Below are positions 53,767 to 61,758 of a DNA stretch of 64,000 bases, piece by piece (position 1 is the first letter of the stretch; the number at the start of each line of letters is the position of its first letter). The notes below the pieces were generated by a model, which was given only the letters and a program-made list of their open reading frames with translations, did not search any database and was not told where the DNA came from. The position numbers and the translations under genes are program-made. Origin of the DNA: Arthrobacter sp. MA-N2 (GTDB lineage: Bacteria > Actinomycetota > Actinomycetes > Actinomycetales > Micrococcaceae); the NCBI RefSeq assembly GCF_000517125.1, contig NZ_KI912155.1, forward strand, positions 1,716,696 through 1,780,695, written 5' to 3'.

Positions 53767-54258
53767 TTGAGTGACGACAATCGTGCTGACGGCGGGATCC
53801 TCCGCTGGGGCATCAAGAAGAGTCTGCGTGAATACGTTGCCGGGCCCGCGGACGGTCAATTTACCGTCAATGGAAGCGTGGTGCCCCTGGATGTTGAGTC
53901 CTTTGGCTTCCCTGCCGCGGCGTCCGCTTATGACATCTCCACCGGGCTGGGAACGCTCCGATTCGAGGGCACAGTGGAATTCACGGGCCACCACGGCATG
54001 CGCGTGGCCACGGTGACCGACCCTTGGATCCAGATCACTCCGGAGGGTGCGGTTCTTAGCACTGTCCGGTGGCCCGGGCGTGCGGCCCGGATTGTCCTGG
54101 CCAACCTGGTCCTCGGACAGCCAACGCATGACGACGGTCGTCTGGCTTGGCACAACGTGCCGGCGACACTCTCCGCCGAGGGTGGAGAGATCTTCGGCGA
54201 CGTCTACGCGGCCGGCGAGGCACTGGACACGATTTCCATCGAAGTCGTGGCGTACTGA
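53767..54258 (+). CDS. Cytosolic single HtaA-domain protein
   Basis: The 163-residue protein is one HtaA domain from end to end: LRWGIKKSLREYVAGPADGQ near the N-terminus, then TLRFEGTVEFTGHHGMRV and VTDPWIQI. HtaA domains (haem-transport-associated) normally occur in secreted or wall-anchored haem-binding proteins of Corynebacterium. This one has no signal peptide, membrane anchor or second domain. TTG 53767 is the likely start, 8 bp after GGAGAGG. It is the last plus-strand gene of a cluster with two haem-thiolate P450s, so an intracellular haem or hydrophobic-ligand role is conceivable; function unknown. Confidence 0.75.
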   Translation: MSDDNRADGGILRWGIKKSLREYVAGPADGQFTVNGSVVPLDVESFGFPAAASAYDISTGLGTLRFEGTVEFTGHHGMRVATVTDPWIQITPEGAVLSTVRWPGRAARIVLANLVLGQPTHDDGRLAWHNVPATLSAEGGEIFGDVYAAGEALDTISIEVVAY

Positions 54259-54301
54259 ACAGCGCTCGATAAGGTGCCCGGTCCGCCGTCGGGCGCGTCT
54301 C

Positions 54302-55462
54302 CTAGCGAAAAGCGGGGACGCCGGTGAGTTTGTTGCCCAGGATGAGGGTGTGGACTTCGTCGGTGCCTTCATAGGTGCGTACTGATTCGAGGTTGTTGGC
54401 GTGACGCAGAGGTGAGTAGTCCAGTGTGATGCCGTTGCCGCCCAGGATCGTGCGGGCTTCGCGGGCGATTTTGATGGCTTCGCGGCAGTTGTTCAGTTTG
54501 CCGAAGGAGATCTGGTCCAGCGATAGTGTGCCGGCGTCCTTTTTGCGGCCCAGGTGCAGGGCCAGCAGGAAACCCTTGTTGATCTCCAGTGCCATGTCCA
54601 CCAGCTTCTGTTGCGTCAGCTGGTAGCCGGCCAGGGGTTTGTCGAACTGCAGGCGTTCCTTGGAGTAGTCCAAAGCCGCTTCGAACGCGTCGCGGGCGGC
54701 GCCCATGGCGCCCCAGATGATCCCGTAACGGGCCTCGTTCAGGCAGGAGAACGGGCCTTTGAGTCCGACGACGTCGGGCAGCACCGCGGACTCGGGCAGC
54801 CGCACCTCGGTCAGTTCGATGTCGCACTGGATGGAGGCACGCATGGAGAGTTTTGGTTCGATCGGGGTGGCCGTGAATCCCGGAGTTTCTGTCGGGACCA
54901 GGAAGCCCCGGATGCCGCCGTCGGTCTGGGCCCAGATGATGGCGACTTTGGCCACGGACGCCAGACCGATCCAGCGCTTGGAACCGTTGAGGACCCAGTC
55001 GCTGCCGTCGCGGCGGGCGAAAGTCTTCATGCCGCCGGGATCCGAGCCGGCAGTGGGCTCGGTCAGGCCGAAGCAACCGATCGCCTCGCCCTTGGCCATC
55101 GCCGGCAGCCATTCCTGTTTCTGTTCTTCCGAGCCATGCTTGTAGATGGCGCTCATCGCGAGAGAGCCCTGCACGGAAACGAACGTGCGTAGCCCGGAGT
55201 CGCCGGCTTCCAGTTCCGCGCCGGCAAGTCCGTAGTCGACGGCGGATCGGCCCGCGCAGCCGTAGCCCTTCAGATGCATTCCCAACAGGCCCAGGCGGCC
55301 CAGTTCCGGGACGATTTCCAGCGGAAAGACGGCCTTTTCATACCACTGGGCGATGTTCGGCTTGATCGCGCTGTCCACGAAGGAACGCACGGAATCGCGC
55401 AGAGCACGCTCGTCTGCACTGAGGAGGGAATCAAAATCAATCAGATCGCTGATATCAGACAT
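54302..55462 (-). CDS. gcdH: Glutaryl-CoA dehydrogenase-like acyl-CoA dehydrogenase
   Basis: The 386-residue FAD enzyme matches the glutaryl-CoA dehydrogenase branch: HLKGYGCAGRSAVDYGLA, CFGLTEPTAGSDPGGM, EARYGIIWGAMGAA, ARTILGGNGI and the catalytic base E365 in YEGTDEVHTLILG. R92 in SGLRTFVSVQ aligns with the arginine that holds the distal carboxylate of glutaryl-CoA in the human enzyme. Such enzymes oxidise and decarboxylate glutaryl-CoA to crotonyl-CoA. Its ATG directly follows the TAA of the CoA-transferase gene. The next genes on the other strand can take crotonyl-CoA to acetyl-CoA. A related C5-C7 dicarboxyl-CoA remains possible. Confidence 0.78.
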   Translation of the reverse strand: MSDISDLIDFDSLLSADERALRDSVRSFVDSAIKPNIAQWYEKAVFPLEIVPELGRLGLLGMHLKGYGCAGRSAVDYGLAGAELEAGDSGLRTFVSVQGSLAMSAIYKHGSEEQKQEWLPAMAKGEAIGCFGLTEPTAGSDPGGMKTFARRDGSDWVLNGSKRWIGLASVAKVAIIWAQTDGGIRGFLVPTETPGFTATPIEPKLSMRASIQCDIELTEVRLPESAVLPDVVGLKGPFSCLNEARYGIIWGAMGAARDAFEAALDYSKERLQFDKPLAGYQLTQQKLVDMALEINKGFLLALHLGRKKDAGTLSLDQISFGKLNNCREAIKIAREARTILGGNGITLDYSPLRHANNLESVRTYEGTDEVHTLILGNKLTGVPAFR

Positions 55463-56656
55463 TTATTGGCCTTTCACGGTGGTGGTTGAGGGTTCCGAAG
55501 AGAAGATGGTGCCTTGGTGTTCGCCAAGGCGCGGAGGGACCTGCCGGTATTCCGGACCGGTTGCGGACAATCGGATGGGATTGGCCAGCTGCCGGGACTC
55601 CCGGCCGGTAGCGGGATCAGTGACAATGATCGACGGGCCGAGTCCCAGGCTCTCCGCCAGTTCGAAAGCCTCGCCGACGCTGTTGACCTTGCCTGCTGGA
55701 ACCCCGGCTGCGAGCAGTTTCTGTTGCCACCGCGCGGCCGTGTCGGCAAGCAGCGCCGTTTCGACAACAGTGCGTAGTTCCGTCCGGGAGGCCACCCGGC
55801 GTTCGTTGCTGAGGAACCTTGCCTCCGCCGCCAAACCCTCCAGGCCAAGGACCCGCGTCAAGGCTGCGAACTGCCGATCATTGCCGACGGCGATTGCGAG
55901 TGTGCCGCTCCCGGTGCGGAAGGTCTCATAAGGGGCGATGCTGGGGTGGGCGTTGCCCAATCGAGCGGGGGATTTCCCGGTGGCGAGGGTAGCCGTGCCT
56001 TGGTTCACCAGGGCTGCAATCAGTGAAGAGAGGAGGTTGACCTGCACCTCCTGCCCCATCCCGGTAGCATCGCGGACCCGCAGCGCCATCAAGATTCCCG
56101 CGAGTGCGTTTTGTCCGGTCAGGACATCCACCAAGGCGACTCCCGCTTTGCTGGGTTCCCCTTCGGAGGGGCCGGTGATGCTCATCAGGCCGCCGAGGGC
56201 TTGGACCAGGAGGTCGTAGCCGGGCATGTCCGCGCCGGCGCCGGCGCCGAAGCCCGAAATCGAGCAGTAAACGAGGTCCGGCCTGTCCTGGGACAGGGTG
56301 TGGTAGTCCAGTCCGAATTTCGCCATCACGCCAGGACGGAAATTTTCGACGACGACGTCGCACTCAGCGATCAGGGTGCGGGCATATGCCAGCCCACGTT
56401 CCGTGGAGAGGTCTGCGACCACGGACTTCTTATTGCGGTTGACGCTGGCGAAGTATGTCCCCGTGCCGCTGGCATCCACGGGTGGAATCCATGCACGGGT
56501 ATCGTCCCCGGCCGGACTCTCAATTTTGATGACCTCGGCCCCATAATCGGCCAGCATCATGGTGCACAGGGGTCCAGCAAGGACGCGGGAGAAATCCGCT
56601 ACTCGGATTCCGGCCAGCGGCTGGGGGCTTGATGAAATGGGGGAGGGGGATGCCAC
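55463..56656 (-). CDS. Class III (CaiB/BaiF) CoA-transferase
   Basis: The family III CoA-transferase (397 residues from the chosen start) moves CoA between carboxylic acids. The catalytic aspartate is D148 in MPGYDLLVQALGG; the N-terminal LAGIRVADFSRVLAGPLCTM and DYGAEVIKIESP are family signatures. I choose GTG 56656, preceded by AAAGGG, although the frame is open to 56698. The pairing with a glutaryl-CoA-dehydrogenase-like gene parallels gcdG-gcdH of pseudomonads and mammalian SUGCT-GCDH, so succinyl-CoA:glutarate CoA-transferase is the likely role. Two operator sites lie just upstream. Confidence 0.85.
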   Translation of the reverse strand: MASPSPISSSPQPLAGIRVADFSRVLAGPLCTMMLADYGAEVIKIESPAGDDTRAWIPPVDASGTGTYFASVNRNKKSVVADLSTERGLAYARTLIAECDVVVENFRPGVMAKFGLDYHTLSQDRPDLVYCSISGFGAGAGADMPGYDLLVQALGGLMSITGPSEGEPSKAGVALVDVLTGQNALAGILMALRVRDATGMGQEVQVNLLSSLIAALVNQGTATLATGKSPARLGNAHPSIAPYETFRTGSGTLAIAVGNDRQFAALTRVLGLEGLAAEARFLSNERRVASRTELRTVVETALLADTAARWQQKLLAAGVPAGKVNSVGEAFELAESLGLGPSIIVTDPATGRESRQLANPIRLSATGPEYRQVPPRLGEHQGTIFSSEPSTTTVKGQ

Positions 56657-56677
56657 AGCGCACCCTTTCTGGTACAT

Positions 56678-56710
56678 GTTGCATGCTACAACTCGCATGT
56701 TGCATGCAAC
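56678..56710. promoter_or_regulatory. Paired GntR operators GTTGCATGCTAC and GTTGCATGCAAC
   Basis: Two 12-bp sites at 56678-56689 and 56699-56710 are 21 bp apart, two helical turns, so proteins bound to both lie on one DNA face. The second is a perfect palindrome. They sit 22-54 bp upstream of the CoA-transferase start, where they would cover its promoter. Confidence 0.68.
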
Positions 56711-56800
56711 TCTAAAATAATTCTCTTCATATGTAAAGAGGCGGTGCCGGCAGAAGTGCGCGCGGGCATGCCGCGCCCCAACCTGGCCTGGCTAATACGG

Positions 56801-57529
56801 TCAGCTGGAGAATTTGGTCAGATGCTCAAGCTTCGCCAGGTATTCCTTGGCGGATAGTCCCGGTGTCTGGGCGCAAACCCCGGTAATAAGCAACTGGGCC
56901 GTCCGGGTCACGTGGTCCCGGACTGCATCAGCCGCGGCGCGGGGGTCCCGGCGCTCCAGCGCGCCGAGGATCTCCTTGCGGTCGTTGGCCAGGTCCTGGC
57001 TGCTCCGGGCGGCCGGGATGGTGACAAGGCCATGCGCGAGCACCAGGTTGCGCAGTTCGCTGTCCAATGCGGTGAGCCGTGGGTTGCCGGCCAGTCCCAT
57101 CAAGAAGAGATGGAAGTCCTTGTCCGCTTGGAGGGTGCCGGGGCCGTCGTCGCTGGCTGCTGCGTCCAGGATTCTGCCGTGTAGCAATCGGAAATGTGCA
57201 AGGTCCTCGTCTGTGGCGGCTTCAGCGGCCCGCGCTGCTGCCGGGGGCTCGAGGATGATTCGGATCTGGAAGATCTGCACGATTTCTTCCAGCGACATCT
57301 GCAGCACCCGGACGCCGCGGTTCTTCTCGATCCGGACGATGCCCTCTTTCTCAAGAAGTTGCAGGGCTTCGCGGACCGGCGTCCGGGACACGCCGAGCTT
57401 TTCAGCAAGCCCGATAGCCGAAAAGTGCTGATCGGGGCTCATCTCACCCGATGTAATGGCAGCCCGCAGCATGTTGGTGACCTGGACCGTCAGCGATACC
57501 CCGTGGTCAATCTGTTGCATGCTACTCAT
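56801..57529 (-). CDS. GntR-family (FCD) regulator of the CoA-transferase operon
   Basis: The 242-residue protein has a GntR winged helix (LRAAITSGEMSPDQHFSAIG, then LGVSRTPVREALQLLEKEGI) and an FCD domain. It lies upstream of the CoA-transferase and glutaryl-CoA-dehydrogenase-like genes on the same strand. A copy of GTTGCATGCTAC spans its start codon region, identical to the first site before the CoA-transferase gene, so it probably represses itself and that operon. Start could be ATG 57529 or ATG 57520. The effector is probably the acid or its CoA ester. Confidence 0.9.
   Translation of the reverse strand: MSSMQQIDHGVSLTVQVTNMLRAAITSGEMSPDQHFSAIGLAEKLGVSRTPVREALQLLEKEGIVRIEKNRGVRVLQMSLEEIVQIFQIRIILEPPAAARAAEAATDEDLAHFRLLHGRILDAAASDDGPGTLQADKDFHLFLMGLAGNPRLTALDSELRNLVLAHGLVTIPAARSSQDLANDRKEILGALERRDPRAAADAVRDHVTRTAQLLITGVCAQTPGLSAKEYLAKLEHLTKFSS
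57514..57525. promoter_or_regulatory. GntR operator GTTGCATGCTAC over its own start codons
   Basis: This 12-bp sequence is identical to 56678-56689 and covers codons 2-6 of the GntR gene. Binding here would block transcription or early elongation, that is, autoregulation. Alternatively the true promoter starts inside and translation begins at the second ATG. Confidence 0.6.
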
Positions 57530-57591
57530 GCTGAAATTCTACGGCTCATCGTCACGAGGGTTCGAGCGTGTCCGAGCGGTAGCGTAGGACG

Positions 57592-58341
57592 ATGGACAAA
57601 GCTCACGCAACGGGAAGCATCGATTCTGCGAATCACGGCGCACGCGAGGCAGGTTTTCGCTCTGCTGTTGCGGCAACGGCCGTGCGGCTATTTGCACAGC
57701 AAGGCTTTGAAGCCACCAGCGTCGAAGACGTTGCGCGAGCGGCCGGTATCTCCCGAAGTACCTTTTTTCGGCAGTTCCGCTCGAAGGAGGATGTGGTCTT
57801 TGCTGACCACGATGAGCTGATAGAACAAGCTGGGAAATTCCTGTCCGAGGCGAACGATGATCCTTGGCTCGCAGTCTGCGAGGCCGCTGCCGCGGTGTTC
57901 CGGCATTACGCTCGCCAAAGCGCGATGGCAACGCAAAGATACCGTGTGGTCAATGCCGTTCCGGCGCTGCGGGACAAGGAGTTGGTTTCAGTCTTCCGCT
58001 ACGAGCAGCTCTTCAATCAACACTTGCGCCGGACATTGCCGGGTATGGCGCCCTTGGACGGCATACAGTTCAGTTCCGCCGTCGTCAGCACCAACAACTA
58101 CTTCCTCCGTACCCTTATGCGCGACGACAATCCGCCCACGGAGGAGGACTTGCGGAACGCCCTCGATGACGTGCGCCGCTTGCATGGGGTGCTTAATGAC
58201 GGGCGGACGGCGGACGATGAGGTAGTGGTTGCCATCTTTCCCCGCTCCATGTCGGCTGCAGCCATGGCTCAGAAATTCAGCGCAGCCTTGACCGGCTCCA
58301 CACGGACTGCCAGCCTCACGCAACAGGGTCACGAAACGTAG
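57592..58341 (+). CDS. TetR-family regulator of the fadB-thiolase genes
   Basis: The 249-residue protein has a TetR helix-turn-helix (AVRLFAQQGFEATSVEDVAR, then AAGISRSTFFRQFRSKEDVV) followed by a long helical ligand domain. It is divergent from the GntR gene and 67 bp upstream of the FadB-like gene on the same strand. TetR proteins of this context usually sense acyl-CoA. An inverted repeat lies between it and the FadB-like gene. Confidence 0.88.
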   Translation: MDKAHATGSIDSANHGAREAGFRSAVAATAVRLFAQQGFEATSVEDVARAAGISRSTFFRQFRSKEDVVFADHDELIEQAGKFLSEANDDPWLAVCEAAAAVFRHYARQSAMATQRYRVVNAVPALRDKELVSVFRYEQLFNQHLRRTLPGMAPLDGIQFSSAVVSTNNYFLRTLMRDDNPPTEEDLRNALDDVRRLHGVLNDGRTADDEVVVAIFPRSMSAAAMAQKFSAALTGSTRTASLTQQGHET

Positions 58342-58350
58342 TCGCACTTG

Positions 58351-58371
58351 ACGTGACACTGAGTCTCACGT
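58351..58371. promoter_or_regulatory. Inverted repeat ACGTGA-N9-TCACGT before the FadB-like gene
   Basis: Six-bp arms (58351-58356 and 58366-58371) flank a 9-bp centre, 38 bp upstream of the likely GTG start. It is a candidate site for the TetR protein encoded immediately upstream. Confidence 0.45.
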
Positions 58372-58408
58372 GAAACTTGCGTATCCGCTATTCACGCAAG
58401 GGAGCGCC

Positions 58409-60574
58409 GTGTCCGAGAAGCCCGCAACCCTGGAGACTGTCCGGGACAGCAGAACCACGTCCGCGGAGTCCATCACCGAGGTCAATACCGAGTACTTCGC
58501 CCATGGCGGTTACCGCTTCGCGATCCTGACCTTGAGGAACGCCGACCGCCGCCCCGTGACGTTGGGTCCGGCGTCCTTGAACAATTTCGAGGCCGCCGTG
58601 CGCGCGCTGGACATGTCCGGGGTGAATGCGGTCGCAGTGACCGGAACCGGCCCGGTCTTCTGCGCCGGGGCAGACCTGAAGAAAATGACGGAGGCGGTCA
58701 CTCCCGAACAGGCCGCGGACGTGTCACGCCGGGGCATTGAGGCCTTCGCCCTGCTGGAGGCGCTTCCGGTGCCGACGTTCGCTTTCATCAACGGGATCGC
58801 GCTGGGTGGAGGCCTGGAATTGGCGCTCCACGCGCGTTACCGGACCGTCTCGGAATCCGCTCGGGCGCTGGGCTTTCCCGAAGTCCGCCTCGGCCTGATC
58901 CCGGGCTGGGGCGGCATTCCCCGGGCGGCAGCGTTGCTGGGCCCCGCGGTGACTGCACGGTTGGTGGTCTCCGATTCCCTCGGGGGTAAGAACCTGAGCG
59001 GCCGGGCCGCCGCGGGACTTGGCCTGGTCGATGCCGTGGTCCCGGAGGACGGCTTCCTGGCCGCCTCGCTGGATTTCGCCTCGGGCGTCCTGTCCGGCAC
59101 GCCCGCGGCTGCTGCGGCTGCGCCCGCGACTGCGGCTGCGGCGCGTGACGGCGGCGCCGGGCCGGAGCCGGCCCCCGCCGTCGGGCCCGTTGCGTTGGAG
59201 GATATCCGGGAGCAGCTCGATACGCGCCTGCACGGTGCCGCGCCCGCACCCTATCGGGCGCTGGACCTCATCGCCGCGGCGGCGGCCCCCACCGGCGCGC
59301 CCGCACAGGAGACGGAAATCCGGGCCTTCGGCGAACTGCTGCTCTCTGACGAGGCCCGCGCGAGCATCTATGCCTTCGGCCTCACGCAATCCCTGGCCAG
59401 GAACCCGGCGGGACGTCCCGCCGTCGGGCCCCTGCCGGTGCGGTCCGTCGGCGTCGTCGGTGCGGGGTTGATGGCCAGCCAGCTCGCCCTTGTCTTCGCG
59501 CGTGAATTGCGCGTACCGGTGCGGATGACGGATCTGTCCCAGGACCGCATCCACGCCGCACTCGAGTGGATCGCCAAGCAGTTGGACAAGCTCGCTGTTC
59601 GGGGACAGTTGGACCCCGCCGAGGCTGAGGCCATCGGGGCCCTCGTGACGGGCGGCATCGACAAGAAAGCGTTCGCGGACTGCGACGTGGTCATCGAAGC
59701 GGTCTTCGAGGAGCTGGAGGTCAAGCGGGCTGTCCTCGCCGAGCTGGAGCCGCTGCTTCGGCCCGAGGCGCTGCTGCTCACCAACACGTCCTCGCTCTCC
59801 ATCGAGGAAATGGGCGCAGGCCTGGCAAATCCCGGACGGCTGATCGGCTTCCACTTCTTCAACCCGGTGGCGGTTTTGCCGCTCGTGGAAATCATTACCA
59901 CCCCTTGCACGGACGAGACCACGCTCGCGACGGCGTTCGAGCTGGCCAAACGGTTGCGCAAGACGGCCGTGCTCGTCACGGACACGGCAGGCTTCGTGGT
60001 CAACCGGGTGCTGACCCGGCTCTTCAGCGAGGTTCTTTCCCTGCTTGACGACGGCGCCGATCCGGCCACCGTTGACCACGCGCTGGACCCGCTGGGCTTG
60101 CCCATGACACCGCTGCAGCTCCTGCAGTTCATCGGGCCTGCGGTTCAGCTGCACATCTGCGAGAAGATGCACCAGAGCTATCCGGAACGGTTCGGCGTCA
60201 GTGCCAGCCTCGCGAAGCTGGTCGCCGCCGGGCTTCCCGGCTACCTGGACGACGACGGCGGCCTCTCACCGGAGGCGGCTTCCCTCCTCCCCGCGCCCAT
60301 GGCAGCAGACGCGGGTGCCGTCCGTTACCGGATCCTGGCCGCGCTGGCCGAAGAAGTGACCGCGATGCTGGAAGAGGGTGTGGTGGCCGGCCCGGAGCAG
60401 ATCGATTTGTGCATGATCCTCGGCGCCAACTACCCCTTCCACACCGGCGGGCTGACCCCGTTGTTGGACCGGGATGCGGGGACTGGGTTCCATCCGGAAC
60501 TGCGTGTATCCGGTCTTCCATCCCCTCGCGAGCTCGCTCGCCACCTCGCTCGCCACCTCCAAGGAGAGAAATGA
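58409..60574 (+). CDS. Enoyl-CoA hydratase / 3-hydroxyacyl-CoA dehydrogenase fusion
   Basis: The 722-residue beta-oxidation protein has an N-terminal crotonase domain (oxyanion region FCAGADLKKM, catalytic glutamates in GGGLELALHARY and PEVRLGLIPGWGG) and a C-terminal 3-hydroxyacyl-CoA dehydrogenase (VGVVGAGLMASQLALVF, then GRLIGFHFFNPVAVLPLVE). It hydrates enoyl-CoA and oxidises the hydroxyacyl-CoA, so it would turn crotonyl-CoA into acetoacetyl-CoA. GTG 58409 has GGGAG upstream; the frame is open to 58370. An Ala/Pro-rich insert (about 230-265) joins the domains. Its stop overlaps the thiolase start. Confidence 0.9.
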   Translation: MSEKPATLETVRDSRTTSAESITEVNTEYFAHGGYRFAILTLRNADRRPVTLGPASLNNFEAAVRALDMSGVNAVAVTGTGPVFCAGADLKKMTEAVTPEQAADVSRRGIEAFALLEALPVPTFAFINGIALGGGLELALHARYRTVSESARALGFPEVRLGLIPGWGGIPRAAALLGPAVTARLVVSDSLGGKNLSGRAAAGLGLVDAVVPEDGFLAASLDFASGVLSGTPAAAAAAPATAAAARDGGAGPEPAPAVGPVALEDIREQLDTRLHGAAPAPYRALDLIAAAAAPTGAPAQETEIRAFGELLLSDEARASIYAFGLTQSLARNPAGRPAVGPLPVRSVGVVGAGLMASQLALVFARELRVPVRMTDLSQDRIHAALEWIAKQLDKLAVRGQLDPAEAEAIGALVTGGIDKKAFADCDVVIEAVFEELEVKRAVLAELEPLLRPEALLLTNTSSLSIEEMGAGLANPGRLIGFHFFNPVAVLPLVEIITTPCTDETTLATAFELAKRLRKTAVLVTDTAGFVVNRVLTRLFSEVLSLLDDGADPATVDHALDPLGLPMTPLQLLQFIGPAVQLHICEKMHQSYPERFGVSASLAKLVAAGLPGYLDDDGGLSPEAASLLPAPMAADAGAVRYRILAALAEEVTAMLEEGVVAGPEQIDLCMILGANYPFHTGGLTPLLDRDAGTGFHPELRVSGLPSPRELARHLARHLQGEK

Positions 60575-61758
60575 TTTCCAGTGCAGATGTTGTCATCGTC
60601 GGTGCCGCCCGGACCCCGCAGGGCAAACTGATGGGCCAGCTGGCCCCCTTGTCCGCCGTCGAGCTCGGCGGAGCGGCGATCGCGGGAGCGCTGGACAGGG
60701 CCGGGATTCAGGCTGACGCCGTCGAGGCGGTCATCATGGGACATGTGCTCCAGACGGGGGCCGGGCAGAATCCGGCCCGGCAGGCCGCCGTCGCCGGAGG
60801 CGTACCACTGAGCGCGCACGCCGTCACCGTCAACAAGGTCTGTCTCTCCGGACTGAGCGCCATTATCGAGGCGAGCCGGCTCCTGCGGCTGGGTGAAGCT
60901 GCGGTGGTGGTGGCCGGCGGGCAGGAATCCATGAGCAACGCCCCGCACCTGCTGGCCGGTTCCCGTGCAGGTCACCTCTACGGGGACGCTGCGCTGATCG
61001 ACTCCGCCGCCCACGACGGGCTGACGGACGCCTTCGAGCAGGTATCCATGGGCCTGGCCACCGACCGGGCCAATGATGCCCTGGGCATTCCCCGCACCGA
61101 GCAGGACAAAGCCGCCGCCGACTCCCACCGGCGTGCCGCCGCTGCCCAGGCCGCCGGTCTCTTCGACGCCGAGATCGTCCCGGTCAAGGTTCCCCGGCGC
61201 CGCGGCGAGACCGAACTTGTGGGTACCGATGAGGGCGTGCGCCCGGACAGCACTGCGGAATCACTCGGCAAGCTCAGGCCGGCCTTCTCAGCGGGCGGCA
61301 CGGTGACTGCGGGCAACGCGTCCCCGCTCAACGATGGCGCTGCCGCAGTCGTCCTGACCACCCGCGGCTACGCCCAGGCACACGGCCTTAAAGTGCTGGC
61401 GGTGCTCGGCGCTGCGGGACAGACCGCGGGCCCGGACACCTCCCTGCCGGACAAACCGGCCCATGCCATCAGCAAAGCGCTCAAGACACAGGGCTGGACC
61501 ACCGTTGATCTGGACTTTGTGGAGATCAACGAGGCGTTCGCCTCCGTGGCCCTGCACTCAGCCGAACAGCTCGGTCTCGGCATGGAGAAGGTCAACGTCA
61601 ACGGGGGAGCGATCGCCCTCGGCCACCCCATCGGCGCCTCCGGCGCACGGGTCGTCGTCTCGGCCGTCCACGAGCTCATGCGCCGCGGCACCGGCAAAGC
61701 CGCAGTCGCCTTGTGCGGCGGCGGCGGCCAAGGCGAGGCACTGCTCCTGTCACGCTGA
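60571..61758 (+). CDS. Acetyl-CoA acetyltransferase (thiolase)
   Basis: The 395-residue thiolase has the acyl-accepting cysteine C91 (NKVCLSG), H352 in LGHPIGASG and the proton-transfer C382 in CGGGGQG. It cleaves 3-ketoacyl-CoA or acetoacetyl-CoA to acetyl-CoA. ATG 60571 follows AAGGAG and overlaps the FadB-like stop (ATGA), so both are made together as a beta-oxidation pair. The 3' end overlaps the convergent transporter gene by 9 bp. Confidence 0.93.
   Translation: MISSADVVIVGAARTPQGKLMGQLAPLSAVELGGAAIAGALDRAGIQADAVEAVIMGHVLQTGAGQNPARQAAVAGGVPLSAHAVTVNKVCLSGLSAIIEASRLLRLGEAAVVVAGGQESMSNAPHLLAGSRAGHLYGDAALIDSAAHDGLTDAFEQVSMGLATDRANDALGIPRTEQDKAAADSHRRAAAAQAAGLFDAEIVPVKVPRRRGETELVGTDEGVRPDSTAESLGKLRPAFSAGGTVTAGNASPLNDGAAAVVLTTRGYAQAHGLKVLAVLGAAGQTAGPDTSLPDKPAHAISKALKTQGWTTVDLDFVEINEAFASVALHSAEQLGLGMEKVNVNGGAIALGHPIGASGARVVVSAVHELMRRGTGKAAVALCGGGGQGEALLLSR

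Noticed and set aside
58724..60172. 482-codon minus-strand open frame
   Set aside because: Antisense shadow of the FadB-like fusion gene.
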